Shown here piece by piece: positions 46,880 to 59,245 of a stretch of DNA of 64,000 nucleotides (position 1 is the stretch's first letter; every line of letters begins with the position of its first letter). A program made the translations under genes and the position numbers. The DNA is from Halichondria panicea (Eukaryota > Porifera > Demospongiae > Suberitida > Halichondriidae). The DNA lies in the NCBI RefSeq assembly GCF_963675165.1, contig NC_087379.1, forward strand, positions 7,780,339-7,844,338, read 5' to 3'. A model generated the notes under the pieces. The model saw nothing but the letters and a program-made list of their open reading frames with translations. It made no database searches and was not told where the DNA came from.

Positions 46880-47870
46880 AGTCAATCGCAGCAGATAGAG
46901 TTAATTATCATTGATGTATCTTCATCACGCGAGTTGAATGAAATGCGGCCAAGCTTGACATCCCAAACAAAGTCCGCACAAACCATGTCGTCACTGCTAT
47001 AAACTTTTATAAAATTCCGTTTGATCAGGTTGTTAGCCCCGACTGCTGTGAATGCATGGCTAGACGCCCACGAGAAAACCGATCTAATGAGGGTGGATTT
47101 CGATGCTAAAGCACGTGAAATGAAGTAAAAAAAAAGATCTGGTATATATTCTATTAAACAAACTCTGAACTCTAGCAACACAGTGGAGAATTCTTGTGTG
47201 ACATTGACGAGGCAATCTCCAAATTTTCATCAAAATATTGTTAAAAGCGGTTTCAAGAGCACGAATTTTCTTACTGTCAATTCTCCACAAAACACAACCA
47301 TAATAATTACAGTGAAAGGCAGTGGGTCATAATTAGCTTAGTTTTCACTCTCATATCACACCCACTAAATGTATGGAGCAGGTAGTTAGCTTTCCTGCAC
47401 ATAGCGGAAGTTACTTGTGCAATATCAACTTCGTCATCCAACTTGCGATGAAGGGTGTGGCCAAGGTGGGTCACTATGTCTGTAAATTGAAGAGCAACTT
47501 CATTGAACCTGAATACTCCGTTAGGTAGTGTGCTGAAACAAATAAGTTGAGTTTTGCTGGCATTAAAAGTTATATCGAATTCAGAGGCAAATACTTCACA
47601 TTCTTTCAATAAGATACGCATGGCAGATGGTGAGGGGGCCAGAAGGGCTATATCGTCAGCATATAACCAAGTGCACAGACAGAGTGCCCACCAAGTTGGC
47701 AACCAATTCCGAGTCGAGATAGTCTTTGCAGGAGCTCGTCAATATAAAACCGTGAAAAGGATTGGAGAGAGAACACCACCCTGACGTACAACATTCGAAA
47801 CATTAAAAGATGCTGAAGTATCTGCATTCCAGCGAACAACTAGTTCTTGGTCCCTGTACCAAAATTAATA
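46880..47870 (-). pseudogene. Decayed non-LTR retrotransposon (reverse transcriptase fragment)
   Basis: On the minus strand, pieces in different frames read ...YIDELLQRLSRLGIGCQLGG (near 47700), then YADDIALLAPSPSAMRILL (47660-47610), with the YADD reverse transcriptase core and FNASKTQLICF downstream, then RALETAFNNILMKIWRLP and LNSRDEDTS-type C-terminal pieces. Frame changes and stops show it is dead. The order (RT fingers, YADD, thumb, C-terminal region) fits a CR1/Jockey-like LINE; the 5' part is missing. Confidence 0.75.
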
Positions 47871-47886
47871 TAAAAATAAAAAATAA

Positions 47887-48117
47887 AAATATACATCCGG
47901 TATTGCATGGGCGCACGGGAGGGGTCTAATGCGCAATGCATGGACTATGAGCATTAGTAGGCTTTGCAGCAAGAAGCTGAGGAAATTTAACACGGGATCG
48001 GAGCTCATCATTACTCGACTATCAATGAGCTCAATGGCCTCTGCACCACCTATGGTTACGCCGCCGGCAGCACCACCACCGGCAAATTGCTTTTTGTTTT
48101 TGCTGACTCAGCAGTAG
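47887..48117 (+). repeat. Right copy of the LINE-flanking repeat, with possible first exon
   Basis: Repeats 46555-46690 with small differences. From ATG at about 48024 it reads MSSMASAPPMVTPPAAPPPANC, proline/alanine-rich, to a stop at 48117. It may be a 5' coding piece of an unrecognised gene or part of a repeat. Confidence 0.45.
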
Positions 48118-50000
48118 AACATGACTGTATCTAGGCGAATCTAGCTATGGGTATTATGTGCTGGTCCAGTAACCATCATAGACACCAAACACAACTAGCT
48201 GTCAACAGATTCAGCGACAGAAACTGTGCAGAAATATTGTCTCATGAATCAGTCGCCCTCTATAACACAGACCCGTGATTAGGCCGCCCAACTTTTAGAG
48301 GGCGGCTAAAATAGAGACTATCAAAAGTCATTGACTGCCAAGGACCTTAGCCTCGATCCCAGGCCTTACTTTTTCTTGCTGTTGTCACTGTTCATCCATA
48401 AATCATAAGAAAGACATAGTGAGGCAGCAAAGAAAGAAATGGGCGTACAGTTAAAGAAAAAGTAAGGCCTGGTTCGGGAAATCGCGTGATCCACAAGGAT
48501 TTTTATGAACGTGGGCGATATGTAGCCCACAATCACGTAAGATATTCTCCCACGCATTCAGAGTTAATTAATAAGACTGTACGTACTGAGACAACCACCA
48601 AGCTGTGCTGCAAGTCAGATCAGAGAACCAGCGTGGCCAGCTCTGGTGGAAGTAGCTACCTGCTATATGATAATGATGACTAGATCTATACTATCAGTAG
48701 ACTATAGTATGTAGAAAGACACAAGAAAAGGTGCATAGTCTGATATAATCTGAACACATAACTAGTAGAACATCTAGCTAAGCCTAAGGTATAGCTAGCT
48801 ATAGTGCTTGCAAACTTCCAGTTCCAAGTCCATGTCCAGCTTGCTGCAGGCAAAGTTTTATTAGTCATAGATCTCTGCGTGGGCAGTCCAACATCTCTAG
48901 CTCAGCATGCCCACGCTCATTTTCACCCTTCACTTCCCGATACAGGCTCTCCTTTTTCCTAACTCTACGTCTATTTCTTTCTTTATTCCTCCAATTAATA
49001 CCGTATTTTATCTCATTGAATGATTAATACAGTATTTTATCTTATTGAACGATTATGATAAAGATTGTGATAAAGAACAGAAAAAGGAGAGCCTGTGTAG
49101 AGGCTACAAGGACCTAGCCTCGAATCTATATTTTAATCGGCCTGGTCCCAATAGTACATGTAAAAGAAACGGGATCACGTGAGCTTATGCTTGCACCGTG
49201 AGGCCTCTGGGACCGTGCGCGTTGAAGATATTACAACACTTAGCTTCTTCTTTTTATTTGTGGGGTAAGAACTGACTTATGAATTGCATCTATTGTAAAT
49301 GAATGATCATAGTAGTAGTATAATGATGGTATTTTATTGCTTCAGCTATATTATATTGGAAGTGGGGATAGCATATACTTCTTGAGTTATTGGCCGATAT
49401 GTTGATTTCCACTAGCCATCTTTGCGGGGTAGCATCTCCATAATTAAGCTGAGTTTATATTAGAGACTCGGCATTATTAAAGATTAATGTCCATATTATT
49501 GCTTCCAATCCATTAGATTTTGAAAATCACTATTCATGCTCTGATTTTGTCACCGCAGTGTCGATGTGTACGTGTGGCAAGAACTTGGACTGAGAAATCA
49601 CTGGAAGAACATTGATAATTCATGTATAATTATGTTTAGACCATGCTTATACCTTTTATTGATTGTTCATTGTTGTCTATGCATGATCATAAGCTTGCTT
49701 AAGCTTTTAGTTTAGTATAAACTGCCAATATATTAGTGCACAAAAAGTTTATTGCAAGCTCAGCACTTTAAGCTGCATCCATGGTTGCGGCTATAATTGA
49801 GGTTGTAGCAAGGACGGTCCTTGTGAATAGTGCTAATTGCCTGTGTTTCCAATCCCCTTCCTCTACTATCTATGCTGCAATCCAGTGAGTTTTTCATGAT
49901 AGATCTGATGTTTTGCATGATAGATCTAGATGTTCTGTTCTAGCTAGATCTATGCAGTAAGGATGCATTCATACTTCAGCTATGCTAGCACATCAATATA
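48118..50000. other. Gene-poor stretch with foldback repeats
   Basis: Contains a foldback of the cctcgatcccaggcc family at about 48352-48475 (ccaggccttactttttctt ... aaagaaaaagtaaggcctgg). A second at 48950-49097 has aggctctcctttttcc mirrored by gaaaaaggagagcct. I see no exon, tRNA or other RNA gene. Confidence 0.5.
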
Positions 50001-50437
50001 ATTATTATGGTTCTTGTGCAGTCGATAACGAAGAAGCACATAGTGAGCGTTCTCCGGTTCGGGAAGAGGAGCTGGGCCACAGACAAGTTCTCCTACTCAC
50101 AATGCTACCTGCAGACTGAGCCGGTACCTTTTTATAGCCGCAATATAAATTCATTGTTTCTGGCGATTGTTTTCTTTTTCATTATCTGCCGGGTTTTGAA
50201 TTAGCAGACGGTCCAGCGTTGGAAGACAAAGGTTCAAAGGCCGAAGGTCCCCCCTCCCCCTTTTCTTCAAGTTCATCAGGTGGATCATGTATATGTATCA
50301 CTCTCGCTGTGCATCGAAAGTTTTCCTGCAAGTATGAAGGGAAAGAAGAAAGAGATGCCACAAGATATGATTCATGATCCGCCACCACCACATGCATCAC
50401 TGGGCCACAAACAAGTTCTTATGCCCACAATGCTACC

Positions 50438-51049
50438 CAGGGGCGTAGCTACCATTGTTTCCTGGTTGCCCAGAAACCCCCCCCCAGGAGCTGCTGAGAA
50501 AATTGGGCAGGGCTCCCTATAATTGAAATCATGCAGCCCTGCCCATCTTTTCACACGTGGCAAATCAATAATCAGAGCAGCACCGTGAAGCGTTTCACTT
50601 TGGCTTTGTCTCAGCTAGTTAGTCTCACAGCTAGCTAGCTACCTCAAACAAAGAAGACCAAGACTTAAGTTCTAGATCTAGTATCAATCCTGAATGCTCC
50701 AGTATTCTCAGACTCAGCTCTAAGCACAACTTTATTCAGGAAGTGTACAAGTTTAGAACAATCTCAGCCACATGAAACCTCTCAGGTAAATGACATTTAA
50801 TTGTTGCTCAGCTAGACTAGCAATACACAATTGGCACCTGCATGCCTAGTATGTTACGTCTATAGCTAGCTAGCTTCTCACAAACATGTAAAAAAAGTCA
50901 TGAACAATAGATAGTCAATAACAGTAGGTGTGCCCCAATCAAGAGGGTGTGGTACCGGAAGTGGGCGTGCCCAAAAAAATTTCGCGGCGCTATTGCGCCG
51001 CTGATTTTTCTGCAGAAACCCCTGTCTCAAAAGTCTGGCTACGCCCCTG
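50438..51049. mobile_element. Inverted-repeat element (caggggcgtagc ends), hAT-like
   Basis: Left end caggggcgtagctacca and right end tggctacgcccctg are inverted copies. Flanks share tgctacc, consistent with a 7-8 bp target duplication. The interior has aaacccccccccagg / ggggtttctgcag parts and no transposase frame. The termini resemble those of hAT-type non-autonomous elements. Confidence 0.7.
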
Positions 51050-51064
51050 CTACCTGCAGCCGAG

Positions 51065-51118
51065 TAGACTCGCAAGCCGTCACTGTTGCACGCGAACAGT
51101 GACGGCTTGCGAGTCTAG
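51065..51118. mobile_element. Short perfect hairpin with target duplication
   Basis: agactcgcaagccgtcactg, a 7-base loop, then cagtgacggcttgcgagtct. Flanked by gcagccgagt on both sides (10-bp direct repeat), so it looks like a transposed foldback. Confidence 0.75.
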
Positions 51119-51452
51119 CAGCCGAGTGGTCCGGTCACCGTAAGTAGAGCTAGCTAAATGCACAGTTTCACTATAGCTAGCTGCAGCCTAAATTATACTC
51201 CTTAAATTAAATTAAACGGCTGCACAATGACTTTTTTCAAGCTTGTAAATTCATTTCCTTCCCCACAGACTGAGTTCTCGTAAGGAGGGGAACTCGTCTT
51301 GGTGCCGGAGACCACTCTACATTGAACATCTACAGCTGGTTTATCGTAAGTAAATAAACTGCAAAACGTTGCATTGACATAGTATTTTCCACTGTTTAGC
51401 TCACATGCCAAATTAATTACTGAGTGATTTTAATGAGGACTTCCTCTCCTGT

Positions 51453-51652
51453 CAGCTCATCACTGTGTCCATTCTTGAGAAAACCAACGAGTTGAATGAG
51501 ACCAAGAGAGAGAAGGCCACCAGACTGTACACTGCCCTGCTGGGTGTGATCAAACACCACCCCCACAAGTACCACGAGTTTGTCTCCACTCTCAGACTCA
51601 ACCCACTACACACTGACTTGGTCACACAATTAGATAGCAATTTTACACGTAG
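51453..51652 (+). pseudogene. Fragment of the CARD-like exon of an ankyrin-ZU5 gene
   Basis: cctgtcagctcatcactgtgtccattcttgag... matches the 3' two thirds of the CARD-like exons, closest to copies A and C. Homology starts abruptly in mid-exon. The stop is altered by an insertion (agcaattttacacgtag). Remnant of a further paralogue between copies B and C. Confidence 0.8.
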
Positions 51653-51771
51653 TTTGTCTACACGTATATATATGTACATGTATGTATATTATTATTATGA
51701 TTGTGTGTTTGTTTATTTTTTGTGTCTTGAATAAGTATATATTTTATAAGACTGCTGACATTGATAAAAGT

Positions 51772-51945
51772 TACCGTATAGCGGGTAATTTTCGGGGGAC
51801 AAAATATTCGTGGTTCAGCAATATTCAGACATTTCATGGGTAATATTTTCGTGGTTTGGAGCTTGTACTGCAGGTAAGGTAGGCAAGGTCGCTTCATTCG
51901 TGGGTAAAATATTCGTAGTCAGACCTCCAACCACAAAAAACGACA
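51772..51945. mobile_element. MITE, atagcgggta family (3' truncated)
   Basis: accgtatagcgggtaattttcggggg then ccacgaatattt-type blocks in the reverse order of the 35303 copy; the far terminus is missing. It lies just before the first exon of copy C. Confidence 0.7.
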
Positions 51946-52592
51946 GGAGGTTTGTAAGCGGCCTGTACTCGATACTAATGAAAGTCAGTCAGTAGGAGGG
52001 GGTAATTTTGTGCATGCGCAAGCTGTCAGCAGGCCTGAAGGCTAGGAAAATGGACGTACACGTACACAGGGCTGCCAGGAATGGTGACTTTAGTGCCTTG
52101 CAATATGCCATCAAGAGGGGAGATGATGTCAACAGTGTGGATAGGGTAAGCTGGTTTGTGGGTATGTAGAGTTGAAGCTGTGCATGGGTTGCTATTAATT
52201 TGTCGTGCTCTTAAGGATTTCGATGTCGCTTGATTCCATGCTTTCCCAAATATTGCCTGTCTACCTGTAAGATCTTCGGTCACCATACAGCCGTATTCCA
52301 GGTTCCATATAATGAGTGAGCAAACCACTTCAGAACCATACTGTGGTGATAGATAGTTGATGCATGTGCTCTGTCACCAGAATATAAACTGTGGAAGAAT
52401 TCCATGGAAAATTGTGGGACTTTGTTTGTGGGAAATTGTGAGTATTATTTTGGCTTATGTGTGGGATTTAATCTGCTGAATTAGAGTTAGAGTTAGGTTA
52501 ACTCGCTTATTTCCAACCGAGTGTATTTTTAGAGGAGGTCATTTCATCTAGTTTGTGGTAAAGGTCACCAATGAGCATGCACAATTCAAAGA

Positions 52593-52798
52593 ACTATCGT
52601 ATGCCGGGAAATTTTCTTGAGGTGCAAAATTTCGCGTTTTTCGAGAGACAGCAGTTGACGTGAAAATTAAAACTGGTGGTTGTGGTTTCCTGGCATTGAA
52701 AAACAAATAATTATTACAACCCACAAACATTTCTGAGGGCTCTCTCGAGCCAAATAGCAAAAATGTACACCTGCAAAAATTTCCCACTATACGGTAGT
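52593..52798. mobile_element. MITE, atagcgggta family (diverged)
   Basis: actatcgtatgccgggaaattttcttgagg at the left and aaaaatttcccactatacggtagt at the right are inverted relatives of the family ends. In intron 1 of copy C. Confidence 0.65.
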
Positions 52799-55188
52799 TC
52801 GTTCATAATGATTTCGTTATGCCTATTGTGTAAACCTAACCACGCATATAGTGGAAATGGTCTGGTCATAGCTAATAAACTGCCTTATGTACTTTCGTGC
52901 ATGGGTGGATGACGTCAGATGCAACCACTCTATTATAGTAAATAATGCCAATCCTCTTCCTTTACTTTATGATCTAGCATGCTCTCACTCTTGTAGGATG
53001 GGTGTACTCCACTCTTGTGGGCAGCCAGGGAAGGTCACACTGACTGTGTTAGAGAGCTGCTCTCCTCAGGAGCCGTGGTGGACCTGGCTAACAAGGTGAG
53101 TATCTGATACTAAACTGATGTGTCTATAGGCAGCATGTTTGTGACCATCACATCATTTGATATATAATAATTAAGGAATTATTTGCAGTATGCATTTTAC
53201 ACACACATATTTTTATGCTTATCTTGCTTCTTTACGTTAAGTTGCATACATTTCCTTGGTATGTTGTACATTTTTTTAATGACTGTACTTTTGTTAAATG
53301 GAGGCTGCAAAAGATAAATACACTTTAATAGCGTAGCGCATCACAGATAGTTATTTTTTGCTCGTTGCCAATCCCGTTCCTTCACTGGTCTATCACACAG
53401 ATGTGTTGTTAAAATTTACTGTATGCTCTCACTCTTGTAGAATGGGTGGACTCCACTCATAGAAGCAGCCAGTGGAGGTCACACTGATTGTGGTAGACAG
53501 CTGCTCTCCTCTGGAGCCGTGGTGGACCTGGCTAACAAGGTGAGTATCTGATACTAAACTGATGTGTCTATAGGCAGCATGTTCGTGACCATCACATCAT
53601 TTGCTTGTGGGTCCCTATGAGATCCCTAAGGCACTAACATTGACATGATTTACTAGTGTGTCGTACTGCATGTCCTTAATTTTGTATGTACAGCCATTGA
53701 TGTGGCCGGTATTTTCCATTTTCTGAACACTGAGCACCATGCAGCAGCTTTAATATTCTTATAGGCGCTACATACATGTACAGTTGTAGGTACGTGTTCT
53801 GGTAATTACATCCCCCTGTGCATTTAGTGTCTTAAACTGACTCACTGATCCAGACTGGGTGCATGTCTATTCATAGATAAAGTAAAGGAAAGGGATTAGC
53901 AACGGAAGTAACTCATGTGATCATTTACATTTGGTTGTATGTAGATAACTGGTATAAAGTTCAATCCTTGATGCATTTGATTTCCGTAGCCAATTATTAA
54001 TATGTTTTGTCTACTTATCTTATTTGTATCCATGTGTACATGGATACATTTCCTGTGTACTTTTATAAATGGGGGCTGCAAAAGATGAAAAAGTTAATAA
54101 CAAGCACATCATGGATTAATTGCGTTTTTGCTTGTTGCCAATCTCCTTCCTACTTTATTTATGGTCTATCACACAGATGTATTGTCAAAAGTTACTATAT
54201 GCTCTCACTCTTGTAGGATGGGTTGACTCCACTGATGAGGGCAGCCAGTATAGAGGTCATACTGACTGTATTAGAGAGCTGCTCTCCTCAGGAGCAGTGG
54301 TGGACCTGGCTGACAAGGCGAGTATCTGATACTAAACTGATGTGTCTATAGGCAGCATGTTCGTGACCATCACATCATTTGGAATTATTACATTGAATTA
54401 CAAAGATTGCTGGTAATTCAATTAAAATCACCGGTTACCTTAGTAACACATTATACAGTACATGCAGTTGTAGGTGTACTGTACATTATTGTTAAGTACA
54501 TGTACTGACCATTACATGTCATGTTCATTTCCTTGTTAATTTTTTTGCTTTAAACTGATGTACCAGCCATTTTTAACATGTACTGTACTAGCTGGCTTAA
54601 TACGTATGACTTTTGTGCTTGTGTTGGATGTGGTTGGAAATGTAGAGCAGTGAATGTCAGTGTACATTCATATTGTGTTGTCACTGTCTCCACTCTTGCA
54701 GGATGGGAACACTCCACTCATGATGGCAGCCCTCTGGAGACGTGTAGATACAGTGAAGAAGCTTCTCTCATCTGGGGCTTCCCCTCTCTGCGCTAATAAA
54801 GTGAGCACATGTACTTTATAGAGTACATATATAGTTGCGTAGTTATACTTAACAAACAGCTTTACATGTACTGTACACCTATACCTCTTACAGTAGTTAA
54901 TGACTGAACAGAGCTGTCATTTGTACCTAAACAGATATAACCAACCTATTAATAGCAATTACCATTGCTGGTATTGCTCTGTCAGCAAAGTACATGTCAT
55001 ACGTATTAGACCACTTTACCTCTTACAATGTACGTCTCATCCCTTCATGTGATAATCATCACAGGATGGACGGACAGCTCTGATGAGAGCCAAAGAATCA
55101 GGTTACTCTAACCCTTCAATAATAAAGCTGCTGGAAGAAGCTGCTGAATCACATGTGAGTTCATACCTCAATAATGCACACACTAATC

Positions 55189-55517
55189 TAGACTGGCGGC
55201 GACAGCCCCTCGTGTACTGCGAGGGACTGGCAAACTGTCTATCAGTCACTCGTCTCAGCTGCAACGAGCATTGCAGCCTATCAGATTGCTCAACGTCATA
55301 TTAGCCCTGTAATTGTAACCGCACTTACACTTCAGGGGATTCAGTGCATTCCATAGTAGCTGAATCTCATAGCAAAATTTAACCACATTATCTATAACGA
55401 TATTCATGTTTAGTAGTGTCATACGATCTATTACACTTCCGCTGAGACGAGTGACTGATAGGCAGTTTGCCAGTCGCTCGCGCTACACGCGCTCGGGCGG
55501 CTGTCACCGCCAGTCTA
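55189..55517. mobile_element. Foldback MITE (tagactggcgg ends) replacing an exon of copy C
   Basis: tagactggcggcgacagcc at the left is mirrored by ggctgtcaccgccagtcta at the right, and the inverted homology runs on through gactggcaaactg and atcagtcactcgtctcagc. Flanked by acactaatc on both sides (55180-55188, 55518-55526), a 9-bp target duplication. This suggests a Mutator-like or hAT-like origin. Confidence 0.85.
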
Positions 55518-58028
55518 ACACTAATCATGGGTGTTAAGTTTAAGATCAATGATGTACACGTACATATGAATAATATATCGTTTTTTTTTCATTAGGAATT
55601 AATGAATTAATTTTCTTTAGGAAGAAGCCAGTCTACCAGAACAGGGCAGCAGGGGAAACCCTCTCCACACCACCTGGATGTAAGTGTGTGCTTGTGCTGT
55701 ATCCAGCACATGGTTCTGTGTGTTTTACCTCCTGTGTAGATCCCCTGCACCAAACCTCCGCACACCCTGATGTCACTTTTTATGGTGAACCTCAAGAGAA
55801 GGAGTTTACCTCGAGTGGTGGCCATGCCGACTTTGATAATGGAGTTCAAGTGACTGTTCTAGCTAATGCTGTCCCAGCAGGGACCTCTGTGAGCATTAAA
55901 GTCCAACCCAGCCTTGCCCCCAAGGATGTGTTTGTGATGCCTGAGGGAATTCAGTCTGCCAGTCCGTCCTACTTGATTTCTGGTGAAGGTCTAAACGGAG
56001 AGATGACCCTGAGCATGGAGCATCATGTACGAGTGTCCACCCAACAAGAAGCTGATGACCTCCTCTTTCTCCAGGCTGACTCGTCTCCCAAGAGATCTGG
56101 TTCTCATAGTGTCTATGAGTACCAAGAAATACCCAAGGGGAGGTCAGAGTTCTCTCCTGGAGGGAACACTGGGAGACTGACGCTGGGCACACGACTGAAG
56201 AACTTCTTTAAAATTGGTCAAAGAAGAAAAAAAGGTGAATATTTGAAAATGTGAATGACTTCTATTTTAACATAATGCATGTACAGGCAAGACTAACAGT
56301 AACCTCTACACTGTCAGAGTCTACCGGTCTCCTCCACACACAACTGGGGACAGGCTAGCCATCATTGCTGTCAGTCTCTTTGGGAGCTTATACGCTAAGG
56401 TAAGATTGCTCAATTGAAGTGTGCTCATTTTATGTATCTATTAAATGTACAGTTTCTGGAGACGCTTGATATAGTGTTGATCCCACGAGACTATCCCAAT
56501 GTTTTGAGAGAAGCGGCTGACAGGACAACTCAAGGACCACTGACGTTTGTTGATATGTGTGCCACTCTCAACATTCACCCAGTGCAGGGATGGTCTGTGG
56601 AACCAGACAAGGAATTGGTAAAATGTGAAGTTGGATACACTCTTGAAATCACATTCTCTTCATTTTCAGATCTTGCGTAGTGGAGTGGATCAGCCTGAGA
56701 TGGAGAAGTACAGACCTGAGGATCTCCACGACTACCCTCCCAGGATAATCTGCAGGCTCTTTCCTGAGAAGAATGCTCCCAAGAGAACCACCTGTACCAT
56801 CTCCTTGTCTGGACTACTGCCACAGGTCAAAGTTCACCTATCATTGAAAATACTCACCCCCAAAGTTGCTGTGGATACTACTAAACTACAGGTATTCACG
56901 TTTGTACAGTGTAGCCTCTTGAAATGGTGTAGTGGGTACCTTTGGCAAACTAAATTTTACCCTATTAATAGAATTTTCCTCTTTTGTATACCATCATGCG
57001 TGCTTGTACACCTCCCTCCTAGACTGCACTGTTGAGTACTAGTGTATGAGAACCTGACCAAACTGTTATACTGATTGTCTCCATATTGTACAGGAGGTGT
57101 GAGAGGTGTGGTCACTGGCTCGGACTGTATACAGGTATCCTGCATGTACTGCTTATATACAGTTTAGCTGTAAATGGGTAATAATCAGTTTGCAACTGAA
57201 GTTGATGCAATTAAGTATTTACATTTTGCTTTATGCACTGAAACACAGTGATTCTCACAGTCTAAGTGTACCTGCTTCCTCAGGTTGAGGCTGGCGTTGC
57301 ACGGAAGGTTCCGACTGTAGCCAGCACTGTGGTGGACATTAATGTACGTTTATTTTGTACGTACTTACATTGTAATTATAGCTGTGAGTTAGCACAATTA
57401 ACCGTGTATATACACTGCTAAATGTTGCTTGGCTGACCTACATTGTATGCATGTCCATGTTACAGTACTGTATGTTGGCAATCTCATTTCTTTTTGCTTA
57501 ATTATCTTCTGTAGGAAGCCACTGAAGTACTGAGGAGAACAGTTGGTGAGATGACCACCTCACAGCTTGACTCTACTGTGGAGACTGTACTGTCACTAAT
57601 GGAGAAAATGACAGCTGCACTTCAGTGAGACGTCTACTGTTTTAATGGTAGTGCTGTATTCACAATATGTCCCACCTCAGGTCATCTTCTCTGAGTGAGC
57701 TGACAGCCCACACTGACTCCATACGGACAAATGTTAGGTCCATTCGTCGACTGGCCAGAAAGATTGTCAAGGAGTGCAACATTGGAGCCAGTCTCTCTAA
57801 GATGGAGACTTTATCTCATCAGCTTGGACGGTTGGCCGAGGACAAACTCGAAGACTGTCAAGGTGAGAATACATTGTACCAGGCAGGGTTTGGGGCAGGG
57901 GGAGAAAACTTCCCCCCAAAAACGGAATAATGGCATCATCAATTTATTCAACAACAACCAGACTGTACTGTATTAAACACTGTGATATGTACACTATTAT
58001 CTCTGCCCTACTATAATGCATATAATGG

Positions 58029-58305
58029 ACTCAGGGTTTCATCTAGTGGGGGGGGGGGGTCGGGGGTCAGGGATGAACAATCACACTAAAATACTCAGCT
58101 TCCTCCTTGTAGAATATTGACATCATCACAATGTAGGTACATGTAACCACAGTCATAAGGTAGAATCTACGTACTGTCTATGATGTGCAATATGCCACTA
58201 TACACTGTGATGCATTAGCATGTAATAGGGGGTGTGGTCAACAGCGTGGCCAAACATTATGCCACCCCCCCCCAACTTTTGATCCTAGATGAAACCCGGA
58301 TGGTG
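58029..58305. mobile_element. Inverted-repeat element (gggtttcatctag ends)
   Basis: cagggtttcatctagtggggggg at the left is mirrored by ccccccccaacttttgatcctagatgaaacccgg at the right. A further gatgaaactcag relic is at 58379. Noncoding; in an intron of copy C. Confidence 0.65.
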
Positions 58306-58857
58306 AGTGTAGGCCCCAACAATTCAACAATTGTGCGGTGCGCTCTACCGCACATCCTCACACAAATGTTCATCCTAGATGAAACTCAGTACATGTGTAT
58401 GTTGTATACTGTAATATTAACTGTCAGGAGCTTATTTACTCTGGAGCTCTTTGTTGAACTGTATGCAATCCACGTACACCATTTCCTTTGCTGACCCTCA
58501 CCCTATCCACACTACAGGCCTGGCAGAGAGTGTTCAAACAATGCCAAGAACAATTGATGGTAAAATTACATAGTACATGTGTTAGCGTATTATTTGTTTT
58601 GTGATGGACCTGTATTTTTATCAGTTTGAATGCACGTATAATTATTATTTGGATGATGTAATCGGACTATGAATTGTGAGTCACGTGGTCATGTACTGTC
58701 ATGCTCCCTCATGATTGTTATGCCTTGATGCGTATGGTCCATGCAGGGGCACACAGTCATCTGTTTGTGTGTGCATGTGTGTGTGTGTATTCCAGCTGTA
58801 ACTGTTCCTTGTAACTAGCAATAATAATAGAATTGGTGATCTTTACCAAATCACCAA

Positions 58858-58986
58858 ACCATCAAAGAAGAGAAGAGACCCTGCATGCTGGTGCAACTTA
58901 CAGAGCTCTAGATCTTGTGAAACTACTCCTAAGAATGAGGAAATATGACATTGCTAGTAAAGTGTTCAAACATTGCCAAGAGAATG
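58858..58986 (+). pseudogene. Decayed DEATH-domain tail in copy C
   Basis: Reads ...ATYRALDLVKLLLRMRKYDIASKVFKHCQEN before a gtaaac donor-like site, matching the end of the DEATH exon at 22440-22526. Together with the 42-nt piece at 58518 (GLAES), it shows copy C once carried the DEATH exon upstream of the CARD-like exon. Confidence 0.6.
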
Positions 58987-59245
58987 GTAAACTTACATAG
59001 TACATGTGTAGCGTAACATAATCTGTTTTGTGATGGATCCATACTTGTGAGTAGAATTTGAATGCTCCTAATTTATACTAGGGATGCATTTGTGAGTCAG
59101 AAGTATGTGATCCTCTACCTGCCTACATTGTACGAGAGCTTAGCTTACAAGCCCCCTCATAACAATGACCTCAAGGACTGATAATGCATTTATCATACAC
59201 ATGAATTGTGTGACATGACTATGTGCTACTGATTCAATGTTACAG

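Larger units (their letters stand above)
50020..51345 (+). other. Exon-like pieces of an unrecognised gene, broken by transposons
   Basis: After an acceptor-like cttgtgcag (50021) comes ITKKHIVSVLRFGKRSWATD followed by KFSYSQCYLQTE. A second, similar piece (gggccacaaacaagttcttatgcccacaatgctacc, 50402-50437) resumes after the insertion at 50438-51049 as tgcagccgag, is cut again by a hairpin, and ends tggtccggtcacc before gtaagt (51139). A third piece, 51269-51345, lies between ccacag and gtaagt. The two first pieces share the pattern WAT-KF---QCYLQ. I do not recognise the protein. It could be a fragmented gene or an older repeat. Confidence 0.35.
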
